DNA of 16,620 bases from an uncultured Alistipes sp. (GCA_900546005.1 URBJ01000045.1:1-16620); one strand, 5' to 3'. Counted from the stretch's first letter, positions 1-6,628 are shown. The notes: a model not told the origin generated them from the letters alone. Made by a program: numbers and translations.

Positions 1-389
1 AGATTCGGGATATGGATGTAGTCGACCGGATTCTGTGTCGATTTGTCGAGAAACAGCGGAACGAGTCCTGCTGTCCCTTCGATGTTGTAGAGCGGGACGC
101 TTTGCGACGGCAGGGTGTGGTCGCTGTTGTGGAGAAAGGTCTGTTCGGGGCGTTGCTCGTTGAACATATTGCCGGTCCCCGACTCCAACCACTCCGGATT
201 TACGTTCAATTGTTGAATTATTATGTTCCGGTTGCGTTCCGAAAGCGCGGCCTTCCCGGTCTCGATCATCGATAGGGCGCTCTTCCCAATCCCCAGTATA
301 TTGGAGAGATCTTCCTGAGTCATGGAAAGCTCATTGCGAATCATGCGAATTCTTCCATTGATGCTCAGAGGATTAATTTTTTTCTGCAT
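1..389 (-). CDS. XRE-family phage-type repressor with S24 (LexA-like) C-terminal domain, partial at the left edge
   Basis: This frame is open from an ATG at 387-389 to the left window edge, giving 129 visible residues with no stop, so the 3' part of the gene lies outside. Residues about 10-62 form a helix-turn-helix of the XRE/Cro-CI type (MTQEDLSNILGIGKSALS, followed by an MIETGK turn). After a linker, residues 98-110 read VPLYNIEGTAGLV. The Ala107-Gly108 pair resembles the LexA/CI/UmuD autocleavage site, and this start of an S24 peptidase domain is usual for Bacteroidales prophage repressors. The catalytic Ser and Lys would lie beyond the edge and cannot be seen. The gene is divergent from the acidic protein and terminase genes. 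It probably represses them and itself through the operator half-sites at 408-428. By analogy with CI, it may be inactivated by RecA-stimulated cleavage during DNA damage. Confidence 0.85.
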   Translation of the reverse strand, partial: MQKKINPLSINGRIRMIRNELSMTQEDLSNILGIGKSALSMIETGKAALSERNRNIIIQQLNVNPEWLESGTGNMFNEQRPEQTFLHNSDHTLPSQSVPLYNIEGTAGLVPLFLDKSTQNPVDYIHIPN

Positions 390-407
390 AAATTTTATCG
401 AAAACTG

Positions 408-428
408 TTTGAAAGTTCAAATTTTGAA
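408..428. promoter_or_regulatory. Probable operator: alternating TTTGAA/TTCAAA half-sites
   Basis: TTTGAA (408-413), TTCAAA (416-421) and TTTGAA (423-428) form two overlapping inverted repeats. TTCAAA-T-TTTGAA is a perfect 13-bp palindrome. They fill the space from the -33 box almost to the -7 box of the rightward promoter, where a phage repressor would be expected to bind. That the adjacent XRE protein binds here is inference. Confidence 0.5.
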
Positions 429-438
429 TATACTTTTG
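408..438 (+). promoter_or_regulatory. Bacteroidetes-type promoter for the rightward terminase cassette
   Basis: TTTG (408-411), a 19-bp spacer and TACTTTTG (431-438) match the Bacteroidetes -33/-7 consensus. The expected transcription start near 445 lies inside the opposing repressor promoter, so the two promoters overlap face to face. The leader before the first gene is about 160 bases. Confidence 0.7.
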
Positions 439-443
439 TTCTA

Positions 444-475
444 CAAAGTTAAATTATTTTATGCAAAAAAACAAA
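444..475 (-). promoter_or_regulatory. Bacteroidetes-type promoter for the leftward repressor gene
   Basis: Read on the minus strand, TTTG (475-472), a 20-bp spacer and TAACTTTG (451-444) match the Bacteroidetes -33/-7 consensus. The expected transcription start is near 437, about 48 bases before the repressor ATG. Confidence 0.7.
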
Positions 476-606
476 TAGGAAAGTGGGAAATTAGTGCGTC
501 GTCCCCCGATCGCTGCTGCATGGAGTGAACGTACGAAAGTGTATAAATCGGACGAAGGACGGCGGAACTACTTTTACGGCGAGAAATAAAAATGGAGGAG
601 TTTGTT

Positions 607-891
607 ATGATCGAAATCAATGAAAAGATGTATGATGAGATTGCATCCTTGCTGCTCAACGAAATCGGTGATGCCGACTATTTTAATGGAACGGTTGAGT
701 ACGATACGGAGGAGTTTTATTCCTCTTTGATTTGTTCGCTGATCATTTGTCGGGATCCGGAGTCGTTGGCCATATTGTCTATTTTACCGGTATGGTGGGA
801 GTATGATATTGCCTTGATCGATGGAGAACAGCTGAATGATTTCAGTTGGATGGAGCTGGATCGCTATTTGATGAATAAACTGAGGGGATGA
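607..891 (+). CDS. Small acidic protein of the terminase cassette, function unknown
   Basis: This encodes 94 residues, which I do not assign to a named family. I prefer the ATG at 607 because GGAGGAG at 594-600 sits six bases before it. An upstream in-frame ATG at 592 would add five residues and would place that Shine-Dalgarno inside the gene. The protein is strongly acidic, with 20 Asp/Glu against 5 Lys/Arg. It has no signal peptide or clear membrane segment, although the middle is hydrophobic and carries a Trp-Trp pair (PVWWEYD). Its stop overlaps the next start (ATGA at 888-891), so it is translationally coupled to the TerS-like gene. Its place as the first gene under the repressor-controlled promoter suggests a phage accessory or regulatory protein. 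A DNA-mimic or anti-repressor role would fit the charge but is speculation. Confidence 0.7.
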   Translation: MIEINEKMYDEIASLLLNEIGDADYFNGTVEYDTEEFYSSLICSLIICRDPESLAILSILPVWWEYDIALIDGEQLNDFSWMELDRYLMNKLRG

Positions 892-1409
892 TGGAGATGT
901 CGGCTATGCGATTGAGTGACAAGACTCGGGCAGAGGAAGCGGTTCGGAGTGCTATCAGGGATGGAGCTCTCTGGTCCGGGGAAAACGAGTCTTGCTTTGG
1001 AGAGCAGCAGGAAGAGGGGATTGAATCACCGGCATATCGGATGGATAAGGTGGGTATTGATCAGAGAACCGGACGATTGTCCATGGCGCTGTTGCATGAT
1101 CGGGCCCTGCGGGGATTGTTGAAACGGGTTCGTGGGTATGCGGTTCGTGAGGTGAAGACTACCTATGAATACGATGCTTCCGGAACGAAAAAGGTGAAAA
1201 GCGAGGTGGTGACACAGAAAAAACAGGGACCCGATCTGGCTGCGATCACCTTCGTGCTGACCAACATCGATGCTCAGCACTGGAGGGTTAAGGGATTTAC
1301 CGATTCGGAACGGTATGTGGACTCGGAGGCCTTGCCGGATCTCTCTTCGTGGTCCGATCCCGAATTGCAGGAGCTTGCCGGATGGAGTGATGTTCAAAAT
1401 GAGGGTTGA
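888..1409 (+). CDS. Probable phage terminase small subunit (TerS-like)
   Basis: This encodes 173 residues from the ATG at 888. In-frame ATGs at 891, 897 and 906 are alternative starts. The C-terminal half carries KKQGPDLAAITFVLTN followed by an HW pair (NIDAQHWRVK). It resembles the segment common in Bacteroidales TerS-like proteins, where a phrase of the form PDxxAxxFxLxNRxPDxW recurs. TerS binds the phage packaging site and hands DNA to the large subunit. The coupling is strong support: the gene overlaps the acidic gene by four bases (ATGA) and the terL start by one base (TGATG at 1407-1411). The N-terminal DNA-binding helices cannot be identified with certainty by eye, so the assignment rests on the C-terminal motif and synteny. 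Confidence 0.6.
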   Translation: MMEMSAMRLSDKTRAEEAVRSAIRDGALWSGENESCFGEQQEEGIESPAYRMDKVGIDQRTGRLSMALLHDRALRGLLKRVRGYAVREVKTTYEYDASGTKKVKSEVVTQKKQGPDLAAITFVLTNIDAQHWRVKGFTDSERYVDSEALPDLSSWSDPELQELAGWSDVQNEG

Positions 1410-2860
1410 TGAAATTAACAAAAAAACAGGCTGCAGAGGAGCTGGCCCGACGCTCTTTGGTCAATTTCGCCAGATGGGTCGATCCGTCGGTGCGGATGAC
1501 CCGTTTCCACAAGAGGTACTATGAGCTGCTGAACGATTTTGCCCACGGGAGAATCAGACGGTTGATCGTTTCGATGCCGCCACAGCACGGAAAGTCGTTG
1601 GGTGCATCGGTTTTGTTGCCGGCCTATCTTTTGGGATGCGATCCGGGTCTGAGGGTGGTGCTCGCTTCGTATAATGTGCGGTTGGCCTCCCGGTTTAACC
1701 GTCGTGTGCAACGGTTGATGGGCGGAGCGGCATACGGTGGGGTATTTCCCGACAGCCGGCTGAAAACCGGAAACAGAGGCCGGGCCATGAGGACAAGCGA
1801 TGAGTTCGAAATAGAAGGCCACACGGGAGGGATGCTCAGTGTCGGCCGGGGCGGTTCGTTGACCGGAAATCCGGTGGATGTGTTGATTCTGGACGACCTC
1901 TATAAAGATTCGATGGAGGCGAATTCACCGTTGATCCGGGATCATGTCTGGGAGTGGTACAATGCGGTGGCGAAGACGCGGATGCACAACGACACGCGGG
2001 AGTTGATTGTTTTTACACGTTGGCATGAGGATGATTTGGTGGGGCGGTTGATGCAACACGAACCGGTGGTTGAGCTGCACGATCCGAAGCAGGTTGCAGA
2101 TGCGGCATCGGATGCAGTCTGGTGGCACCTGAACTTCGAGGCGATCAAACGCGGTGCACCCACCCCGCTGGATCCGAGAAATGAGGGAGAGGCGCTGTGG
2201 CCGCAGCGGCATTCGCTGGCGCTGCTGGAACGGAAACGCCGACTCGATCCTTTTCTGTTCGAAACGATGTATCAAGGGGTACCCTCGGTGCGCGAAGGGT
2301 TGCTGTACGGAGATCGTTTTAAGACCTATGCCGAACGGCCGACCGAGCCGATTCGTCGGGCCAATTATACCGATACGGCCGATACGGGATCTGATTATCT
2401 CTGTTCGGTCTGTTATGAAGTCGGTGCGGATGGGGTGATTTATGTGACGGATGTGGTTTATACGGTATTGGATATGGATCGGACGGAGGAGATGGTTGCC
2501 GACATGTTGGAGAGGAACGGAACGGTGGAGGCTCGGGTCGAGAGTAATAACGGGGGACGTGGATTTGCCCGAGCTGTGGCCCGTCGGTGTCCGGGGATTC
2601 ATGTTGAGTGGTTCCATCAGTCGCACAACAAGGAGGCCCGGATCTTGTCGAACGCACCGGCCGTGTTGACGCAAATTGTGATGCCGGTGGGTTGGCATCT
2701 TCGGTGGAGCGAATTTTATGGGGATTTAGTCACATTCCGGAGGCTGTTTCGGACGAATCGGCATGATGATGCTCCCGACGTATTGACCGGCATCATCGAG
2801 ACCGAAGCGGAGATGGCCAATCGGTCGGGGTTCTGTGCCTATGGATTTATGCAAAAGTAG
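1409..2860 (+). CDS. terL: Phage terminase large subunit (TerL), apparently full length
   Basis: This encodes 483 residues from the ATG at 1409. A TTG directly before it is less likely as the start because the ATG overlaps the upstream TGA by one base. TerL is the ATP-driven motor and nuclease that cuts concatemeric phage DNA and packs it into proheads. The ATPase domain shows Walker A SMPPQHGKS at residues 55-63, Walker B VDVLILDD at 156-163, and a TRWHEDD motif-III-like segment at 203-209. The nuclease domain keeps acidic residues in the expected order: Asp322 (NYTDTADTG), Glu378 (ARVESNNGG) and Asp453/454/457 (RHDDAPD). No frameshift or missing motif is visible. What is odd is the context: no portal, protease, capsid or tail gene follows, only about 176 noncoding bases and then the convergent umuC. 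Confidence 0.93.
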   Translation: MKLTKKQAAEELARRSLVNFARWVDPSVRMTRFHKRYYELLNDFAHGRIRRLIVSMPPQHGKSLGASVLLPAYLLGCDPGLRVVLASYNVRLASRFNRRVQRLMGGAAYGGVFPDSRLKTGNRGRAMRTSDEFEIEGHTGGMLSVGRGGSLTGNPVDVLILDDLYKDSMEANSPLIRDHVWEWYNAVAKTRMHNDTRELIVFTRWHEDDLVGRLMQHEPVVELHDPKQVADAASDAVWWHLNFEAIKRGAPTPLDPRNEGEALWPQRHSLALLERKRRLDPFLFETMYQGVPSVREGLLYGDRFKTYAERPTEPIRRANYTDTADTGSDYLCSVCYEVGADGVIYVTDVVYTVLDMDRTEEMVADMLERNGTVEARVESNNGGRGFARAVARRCPGIHVEWFHQSHNKEARILSNAPAVLTQIVMPVGWHLRWSEFYGDLVTFRRLFRTNRHDDAPDVLTGIIETEAEMANRSGFCAYGFMQK

Positions 2861-3036
2861 CCGTGTGGTCCGCAGTGCGGCGGTCAAAAAATCGGGGAGA
2901 GTCTTTTGTATGTTAGAGGTGAGTTTGAATCGGAAAGGATACGTATCGGGCGCGTCAGCCCGCGAGGAGGTCTGCCAGACGAGAAGCATAGTTGCAGGTT
3001 TTTTCTCTTGTTCAGTGTGTAAAAAAGGACGAAAGC
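2861..3036. other. Noncoding gap between convergent terL and umuC
   Basis: I see no convincing gene here. The plus-strand frame that crosses it has no recognisable domain. A short CGGGC/GCCCG hairpin (2947-2962) lacks a T-run. On the minus strand, a small AAAGC-GTGA-GCTTT hairpin (3045-3032) overlaps the umuC stop. Five bases later a T6 run follows (complement of 3026-3021); this could be a weak umuC terminator. The gap marks the right limit of the phage-like genes. Confidence 0.4.
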
Positions 3037-4293
3037 TCACGCTTTGACCTCTAAAAGTTCCTTCCAGTCGGTCGTGTAGCGGGGACTCAGGTGTTCGCGG
3101 TTCATGCGGAACGGTTCGGTGCCTTGTGCAGCGACGACGATCTTCCCTTTGCCGAATGTGCGGTTCATGCGATCCATCGCCTCCATCAGTCGGGCCTGTT
3201 TGCCGTGGTCGACCGGAGAAAAAAGCGAGCGCTGAATCTCCGAAGCCGGGGTAATATCCGAAAGGATAACTCCGGCTTTTTTGTATCCGTAACCGTTGCA
3301 GTAGATTTGGCGCAGGGCCTTACGGACGCTTTTTACGATGTCCGGAGTGCAGGAGGTGGGTTCCGGAAGGATGGACAGTCCGGTTTCGTAGCGTTGTGGC
3401 TGGTCGTCACGGTGGCGGTTGGTATAGATAAAAGTTCTCACCTCACGGCACACCGATTTTTGTTTGCGTAGCTTCTCCGCACACATCGAGGCGAATTCCG
3501 CTACAATTTTCTCCAAGGTTTCCAGCTCGTAAACCTCATGGGGAAAGCTTCGGGAGATCGTGATTTGTTGTTTTTGCGGAGGCAGGTCATCGAAGTCGAT
3601 GCAGGCGATTCCATGCAGTTCGTTCCAAGTCTTCAGACCTGTGACGCCCATGCGTTTTTGGATCCACTCTTTGGGTAGCTGGACGAATTGTCGGGCTGTT
3701 GTGATTCCCATGCTGTCGAACATCCTGCCGTAACGGCGGCCGATTCCCCAAATGTCGCGCAAGGGGAAGGTCGAAAGAACCTTTTCGATATCCTGCGGGC
3801 GGTGCATGTAGCAGCATCCGTGTAATTTCGGGTATTTTTTTGCCAATTTGCTGGCGATTTTTGCCAGTGTTTTGGTCGGAGCGATCCCGATGCTGACGGG
3901 AATTCCCGTATTGCGGCGTATGACTCCTCCTACGTGTCGGCCATATTCGTCCAACGGTTCGGAGATGCCGTGCAGGTCGAAAAACGCTTCGTCGATTGAG
4001 TAGACCTCCGTACTCGGGACGAGGGATCGCAGGGTAGTCATGACGCGGTGGGACATGTCGCCGTAGAGGGTGAAGTTGGTGGAGAAGATGGTGATGTCGT
4101 ATCGGGAGATCAGAGGTTGAGCCTGATATAGTGGCTGTCCCATTTTGATGCCGGCGGCTTTGGCTTCGTTGGAGCGGGCGATGATGCACCCGTCGTTATT
4201 GGAGAGTACGACGACGGGTTTCCCGTTCAGGTCGGGTCGGAAGACCCGCTCGCACGAGACGAAAAAATTGTTGCAGTCGCAGAGTCCGTACAT
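3037..4293 (-). CDS. umuC: Error-prone DNA polymerase V catalytic subunit UmuC (Y-family)
   Basis: This encodes 418 residues, close to the roughly 420 of E. coli UmuC. I chose the ATG at 4291-4293 (MYGLCDCNNFFVSCE) because Y-family polymerases begin with this strand. A longer reading from 4335 would overlap umuD and add 14 residues unlike the family. Catalytic carboxylates are visible at Asp6 (LCDCNNF) and Asp101-Glu102 (YSIDEAFFDL). The UmuC-type SNNDGC/RSNEAK finger segment lies at about 31-45. A central GIGRR helix-hairpin-helix motif contacts DNA and is followed by the little-finger domain. It performs translesion synthesis with cleaved UmuD' and RecA. It lies 7 bases downstream of umuD in the same operon and converges with the terminase gene. 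Confidence 0.95.
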   Translation of the reverse strand: MYGLCDCNNFFVSCERVFRPDLNGKPVVVLSNNDGCIIARSNEAKAAGIKMGQPLYQAQPLISRYDITIFSTNFTLYGDMSHRVMTTLRSLVPSTEVYSIDEAFFDLHGISEPLDEYGRHVGGVIRRNTGIPVSIGIAPTKTLAKIASKLAKKYPKLHGCCYMHRPQDIEKVLSTFPLRDIWGIGRRYGRMFDSMGITTARQFVQLPKEWIQKRMGVTGLKTWNELHGIACIDFDDLPPQKQQITISRSFPHEVYELETLEKIVAEFASMCAEKLRKQKSVCREVRTFIYTNRHRDDQPQRYETGLSILPEPTSCTPDIVKSVRKALRQIYCNGYGYKKAGVILSDITPASEIQRSLFSPVDHGKQARLMEAMDRMNRTFGKGKIVVAAQGTEPFRMNREHLSPRYTTDWKELLEVKA

Positions 4294-4300
4294 CGTTTGG

Positions 4301-4744
4301 TTACTTGAAAGTTTTGATGGCATGGCGCACGACACCCCAAATGACCAGTTCGCTGTTTGCGGTTACCTTGATTGGTGGATACTTGGGGTTGGATGGCAGC
4401 AATGACACGTTGTTGTGCTCGATTTTTACCCTTTTTACGGTGAACTCTCCGTTCAGGTAGCAGATGGCGATACAACCGTCGTAGGCTTCGATGGATTTAT
4501 CGACGATCAGCAGATCGCCGTTGCCGATTCCGTCGCCGTTCATGCTGTCGCCCGAGACGCGGACGATGAATGTCGAGGCCGGATTGTGGATCAGAGCTTT
4601 GTTCAGATCGAGTGGGGCGTCCAGAAAGTCGTCGGCAGGAGAGGGGAATCCCGCTTGAACGGAACCGCCCGCTACGGAGAGCTCCTGTTGTGTCGATGTG
4701 TCCGGACGAATGAACGTTAGATTGAGTTCTGAACGGTCTTCCAT
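4301..4744 (-). CDS. umuD: UmuD, S24 self-cleaving subunit of DNA polymerase V
   Basis: This encodes 147 residues, near the usual 139 or so. The S24/LexA peptidase fold is recognisable. The probable cleavage site is Ala31-Gly32 (SVQAGFPSP), the nucleophile is Ser67 (RVSGDSMNG) and the general base is Lys104 (EFTVKRVKI). The Ser-Lys spacing of 37 equals that of E. coli UmuD (Ser60/Lys97). RecA-ssDNA filaments would stimulate cleavage to UmuD', which activates UmuC. It is the first gene of the operon, with a -7 box about 25 bases upstream of the ATG and a very short leader. The C-terminal VIWGVVRHAIKTF is typical of the family. Confidence 0.94.
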   Translation of the reverse strand: MEDRSELNLTFIRPDTSTQQELSVAGGSVQAGFPSPADDFLDAPLDLNKALIHNPASTFIVRVSGDSMNGDGIGNGDLLIVDKSIEAYDGCIAICYLNGEFTVKRVKIEHNNVSLLPSNPKYPPIKVTANSELVIWGVVRHAIKTFK

Positions 4745-4766
4745 GTGCTTTCTGAGTTATTTTCTA

Positions 4767-4774
4767 CAAAGGTA
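4767..4774 (-). promoter_or_regulatory. -7 box of the umuDC promoter
   Basis: The minus strand reads TACCTTTG, a perfect TAnnTTTG. No TTTG lies 19-20 bp upstream, where CGTTCC is found, so the -33 half is poor, as expected for a regulated promoter. Transcription would start near 4760, leaving a leader of about 15 bases. I recognise no LexA box. Confidence 0.5.
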
Positions 4775-4967
4775 CGGATTATCTTCGGGGAACGTATGGG
4801 AAAGGTGTGAATGATTTCCGGCAGGGTCAAAAAGAGAGCCGAATTTTGCAGTCCGAAGAGCGGAGGAAAGCGGTCGTGCCGAGGTGCTTTGGGGGATTGT
4901 ACATTGCCGTTGTTGTTTTCAGAAGCAAGAGGCAAGAGCGTCGAATTGGAATTTATAGATAAAACAA

Positions 4968-4993
4968 AAGAGACCAACATGTATTGGTCTCTT
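4968..4993 (-). terminator. Rho-independent terminator of the tRNA transcript
   Basis: The arms AAGAGACCAA (4968-4977) and TTGGTCTCTT (4984-4993) pair perfectly over 10 bp around a 6-base loop. On the minus strand the stem is followed by TTGTTTTATC, so it ends the leftward tRNA transcript. It could also act on leftover rightward transcription. Confidence 0.7.
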
Positions 4994-5013
4994 CGATTCT
5001 TTTGCTTCTACTA

Positions 5014-5067
5014 TTTCTCTCTCCCTCCCCCTCTTTCTTCTTCTCTCTCTTCTTCTCTCACCCCCCT
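5014..5067. repeat. Polypyrimidine tract with a 21-bp mirror repeat
   Basis: Positions 5014-5059 are 46 uninterrupted pyrimidines on the plus strand, and 5061-5067 add seven more after a single A. Within it, 5036-5056 is a perfect mirror repeat centred on 5046, built from TCT and TTC units. It extends to 27 bp with one mismatch (5033-5059). Such tracts can form intramolecular triplexes (H-DNA). On the minus strand it becomes a purine-only trailer between the tRNA and its terminator. Confidence 0.75.
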
Positions 5068-5070
5068 GTG

Positions 5071-5144
5071 TAGCGAGACCGGGACTTGAACCCGGGACCT
5101 TCGGATTATGAATCCGACGCTCTAACCAGCTGAGCTATCTCGCC
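5071..5144 (-). tRNA. tRNA-Met(CAT), probably elongator
   Basis: The minus strand folds into a complete 74-base cloverleaf. It has acceptor arm GGCGAGA/TCTCGCT (first pair G-U), D-stem GCTC/GAGC, anticodon stem TCGGA/TCCGA with loop TTCATAA (anticodon CAT), T-stem CCGGG/CCCGG with loop TTCAAGT, and discriminator A73. CCA is not encoded; the genome reads CACAGG after A73. The anticodon stem lacks the three G-C pairs of an initiator and the 1:72 pair is not the initiator's mismatch, so this is not tRNA-fMet. A tRNA-Ile2 with lysidine-modified CAT cannot be excluded by eye. Confidence 0.93.
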
Positions 5145-5254
5145 ATGCCTGCAATCTCCAGATTTACTCCCATCCCCTCTCTCTTGCTCCCTTCTCGATC
5201 AGTTGCATTACTGACCGGAATTCCACGGGCGGAGTGTTGTCCGTATTGCGAGTG

Positions 5255-5285
5255 CAAAAGTAGCAAATATTTTTTTCCGGACAAA
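5255..5285 (-). promoter_or_regulatory. Promoter of the tRNA unit
   Basis: The minus strand reads TTTG (5285-5282), a 19-bp spacer, then TACTTTTG (5262-5255), a full match to the Bacteroidetes consensus. The start would be near 5248, giving a purine-rich leader of about 100 bases before the tRNA. Confidence 0.75.
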
Positions 5286-5354
5286 TTCTTGCACCGCTTT
5301 TTTGATTAAAATTAAAATTCATCGAAACGTAACGACTCAAAATCTGGAATTTTG

Positions 5355-5362
5355 TACCTTTG
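5355..5362 (+). promoter_or_regulatory. -7 box of the alkaline phosphatase promoter
   Basis: TACCTTTG matches TAnnTTTG and lies 46 bases before the ATG. There is no TTTG at the -33 distance, which suggests a promoter needing an activator. A phosphate-responsive activator is possible, but I could not identify a Pho box. Confidence 0.5.
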
Positions 5363-5407
5363 TAGCCGACAAAAGAATCTAATCAGTCAAATAAATAAAT
5401 GTAGAAG

Positions 5408-6535
5408 ATGAAAAAGTTGATTTGCGGCGTGTTGGTCGTGTTGATGACGGCCGTAACACCGGTGCTTTCGGCCAAGTCGAACAGTACGAAAAAGTCGGGA
5501 AAGTGTGAGGTGAAGAACCTGATTTATATGATTGGCGACGGAATGGGGCTTGCACAGGTCTCCATGTTGTTGCTCGAAGGAAAATATCTGCCTACCGCGT
5601 TCAATCGCTCGGAAAATATCGCGCTGATCTCTACCTATTCGGCGAATAACCGGGTGACGGATTCAGCTGCGGCGGGTACGGCATTGGCTTCCGGACATAA
5701 AACGAATAACGGCGTGTTGGGTCAGGAACCTGACGGTACGCCCTGCGTGTCGATTATGGAACGAGCCGGGAAAGAGGGGTATCAGACCGGTTTGGTCGTT
5801 ACGGTCTACTTGCAACATGCGACTCCGGGTGCATTCTATGCTCATGTGCCGAGCCGGAACGATCTGGGTGTAATTTCCGAGCAATTCGTAGAGAGCGGAG
5901 TGGATGTGGCACTCGGTGGAGGTAAAAAGTTTCTGTCCGAGGGCGAAAAAGAGGGTAAAAACCTGATTGAAGCGTTGGAGGACAAGGACTACAAGGTGGT
6001 CTATGATATGGAAGACCTTGAGTCGGTCGACAGAGGTAAGGTCGTAGGCCTTTTCTCAGAAGAGTATATGCCGACGGTGCTGAACGGGCGCGATCCCGAT
6101 TATTTGAAGGAGGCTACGGAGAAGGCGCTCGAGATTTTGTCGAACAATTGTGCCGATTCGAAAAAGGGATTTATGTTGATGGTCGAAGGTTCGCAGATCG
6201 ATATCGAAGGACATGCCAACAATGTGGCCGGGATCTTGGAGGAGACACGCGATTTTGCACAAGCCGTGGGGGCAGCGATGGATTTTGCGGACCGGAACCC
6301 CGGAACGTTGGTGGTTGTTACGGCCGATCACGAGACGTCGGGGCTCTCGATAACGAGCAACAAGACCGATTTCACGCTCTCCGACAGCGGTATCGGATAT
6401 GATTTCGGAACGACCGGTCATACCGGAATTATGGTGCCGGTTTATCTGTACGGTACAGGAGCGGAACAGATTAACGGAATTATGGACAATACCGATCTGC
6501 CGAAAAAATTGGCTGAATTGATGCGCCTGAAATAG
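5408..6535 (+). CDS. Secreted alkaline phosphatase (PhoA superfamily)
   Basis: This encodes 375 residues. The N-terminus is a Sec signal peptide (MKKLICGVLVVLMTAVTPVLSAKS) with likely cleavage after VLSA, so the enzyme acts in the periplasm. It hydrolyses phosphate monoesters through a phosphoserine intermediate. Metal and catalytic residues seen are Asp44 (YMIGDGMG), Ser86 nucleophile (RVTDSAAAGTAL), His137 (QHATPGAFYAH), Glu260 (LMVEGSQID), His269 (IEGHANN), Asp307-His308 (TADHETSG) and His338 (TGHTG). The set for two zinc ions and one magnesium is essentially complete. It is shorter than the 471-residue E. coli enzyme and typical of compact Bacteroidetes forms. It stands alone, with its own -7 box and a shared terminator downstream. 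The physiological substrate is not determined by sequence. Confidence 0.92.
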   Translation: MKKLICGVLVVLMTAVTPVLSAKSNSTKKSGKCEVKNLIYMIGDGMGLAQVSMLLLEGKYLPTAFNRSENIALISTYSANNRVTDSAAAGTALASGHKTNNGVLGQEPDGTPCVSIMERAGKEGYQTGLVVTVYLQHATPGAFYAHVPSRNDLGVISEQFVESGVDVALGGGKKFLSEGEKEGKNLIEALEDKDYKVVYDMEDLESVDRGKVVGLFSEEYMPTVLNGRDPDYLKEATEKALEILSNNCADSKKGFMLMVEGSQIDIEGHANNVAGILEETRDFAQAVGAAMDFADRNPGTLVVVTADHETSGLSITSNKTDFTLSDSGIGYDFGTTGHTGIMVPVYLYGTGAEQINGIMDNTDLPKKLAELMRLK

Positions 6536-6548
6536 ATGGCCAACGAAT

Positions 6549-6598
6549 AAAAAGAGAGCGGAGGGACTGTGATTCATCAGTCTCTCCGCTCTCTTTTT
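6549..6598. terminator. Bidirectional terminator between the phosphatase and copA
   Basis: The arms at 6549-6568 and 6579-6598 pair over 20 bp with one G-T wobble, around a 10-base loop. The left arm starts with A5 and the right arm ends with T5, so it serves both the rightward phosphatase and the leftward copA gene, the latter after 6629. Confidence 0.9.
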
Positions 6599-6628
6599 AT
6601 GTAAAATGTAATTGTCTGGGAAGTCCAG

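Larger units (their letters stand above)
4745..5070. other. Gene-free interval between umuD and the tRNA
   Basis: This 326-bp stretch holds the umuD -7 box, the tRNA terminator (4968-4993) and the polypyrimidine tract (5014-5067). I see nothing convincing at 4790-4960. A plus-strand frame of 92 codons across it has low-complexity Ser/Leu-rich translation caused by the CT tract and is not a credible gene. Confidence 0.5.

Noticed and set aside
12..275. Plus-strand ORF of 87 codons at the left edge
   Set aside because: It is the antisense shadow of the XRE/S24 repressor, which reads continuously on the minus strand from 389 to the edge with clear helix-turn-helix motifs.
2947..2962. CGGGC/GCCCG hairpin as a terL terminator
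   Set aside because: The stem is only 5 bp and no T-run follows on either strand.
4294..4335. Extended umuC start overlapping umuD
   Set aside because: The added 14 residues have no family similarity, while MYGLCDCNNFF matches the usual Y-family N-terminus.
4829..4839. AAAAAGAGAGC resembling the left arm of the terminator at 6549
   Set aside because: There is no complementary arm nearby; it appears to be a chance match.
5071..5144. tRNA as initiator tRNA-fMet or as a phage attachment site
   Set aside because: The anticodon stem and first base pair do not fit an initiator. No copy of the tRNA 3' end was seen near the phage-like genes, so I have no support for an att site.
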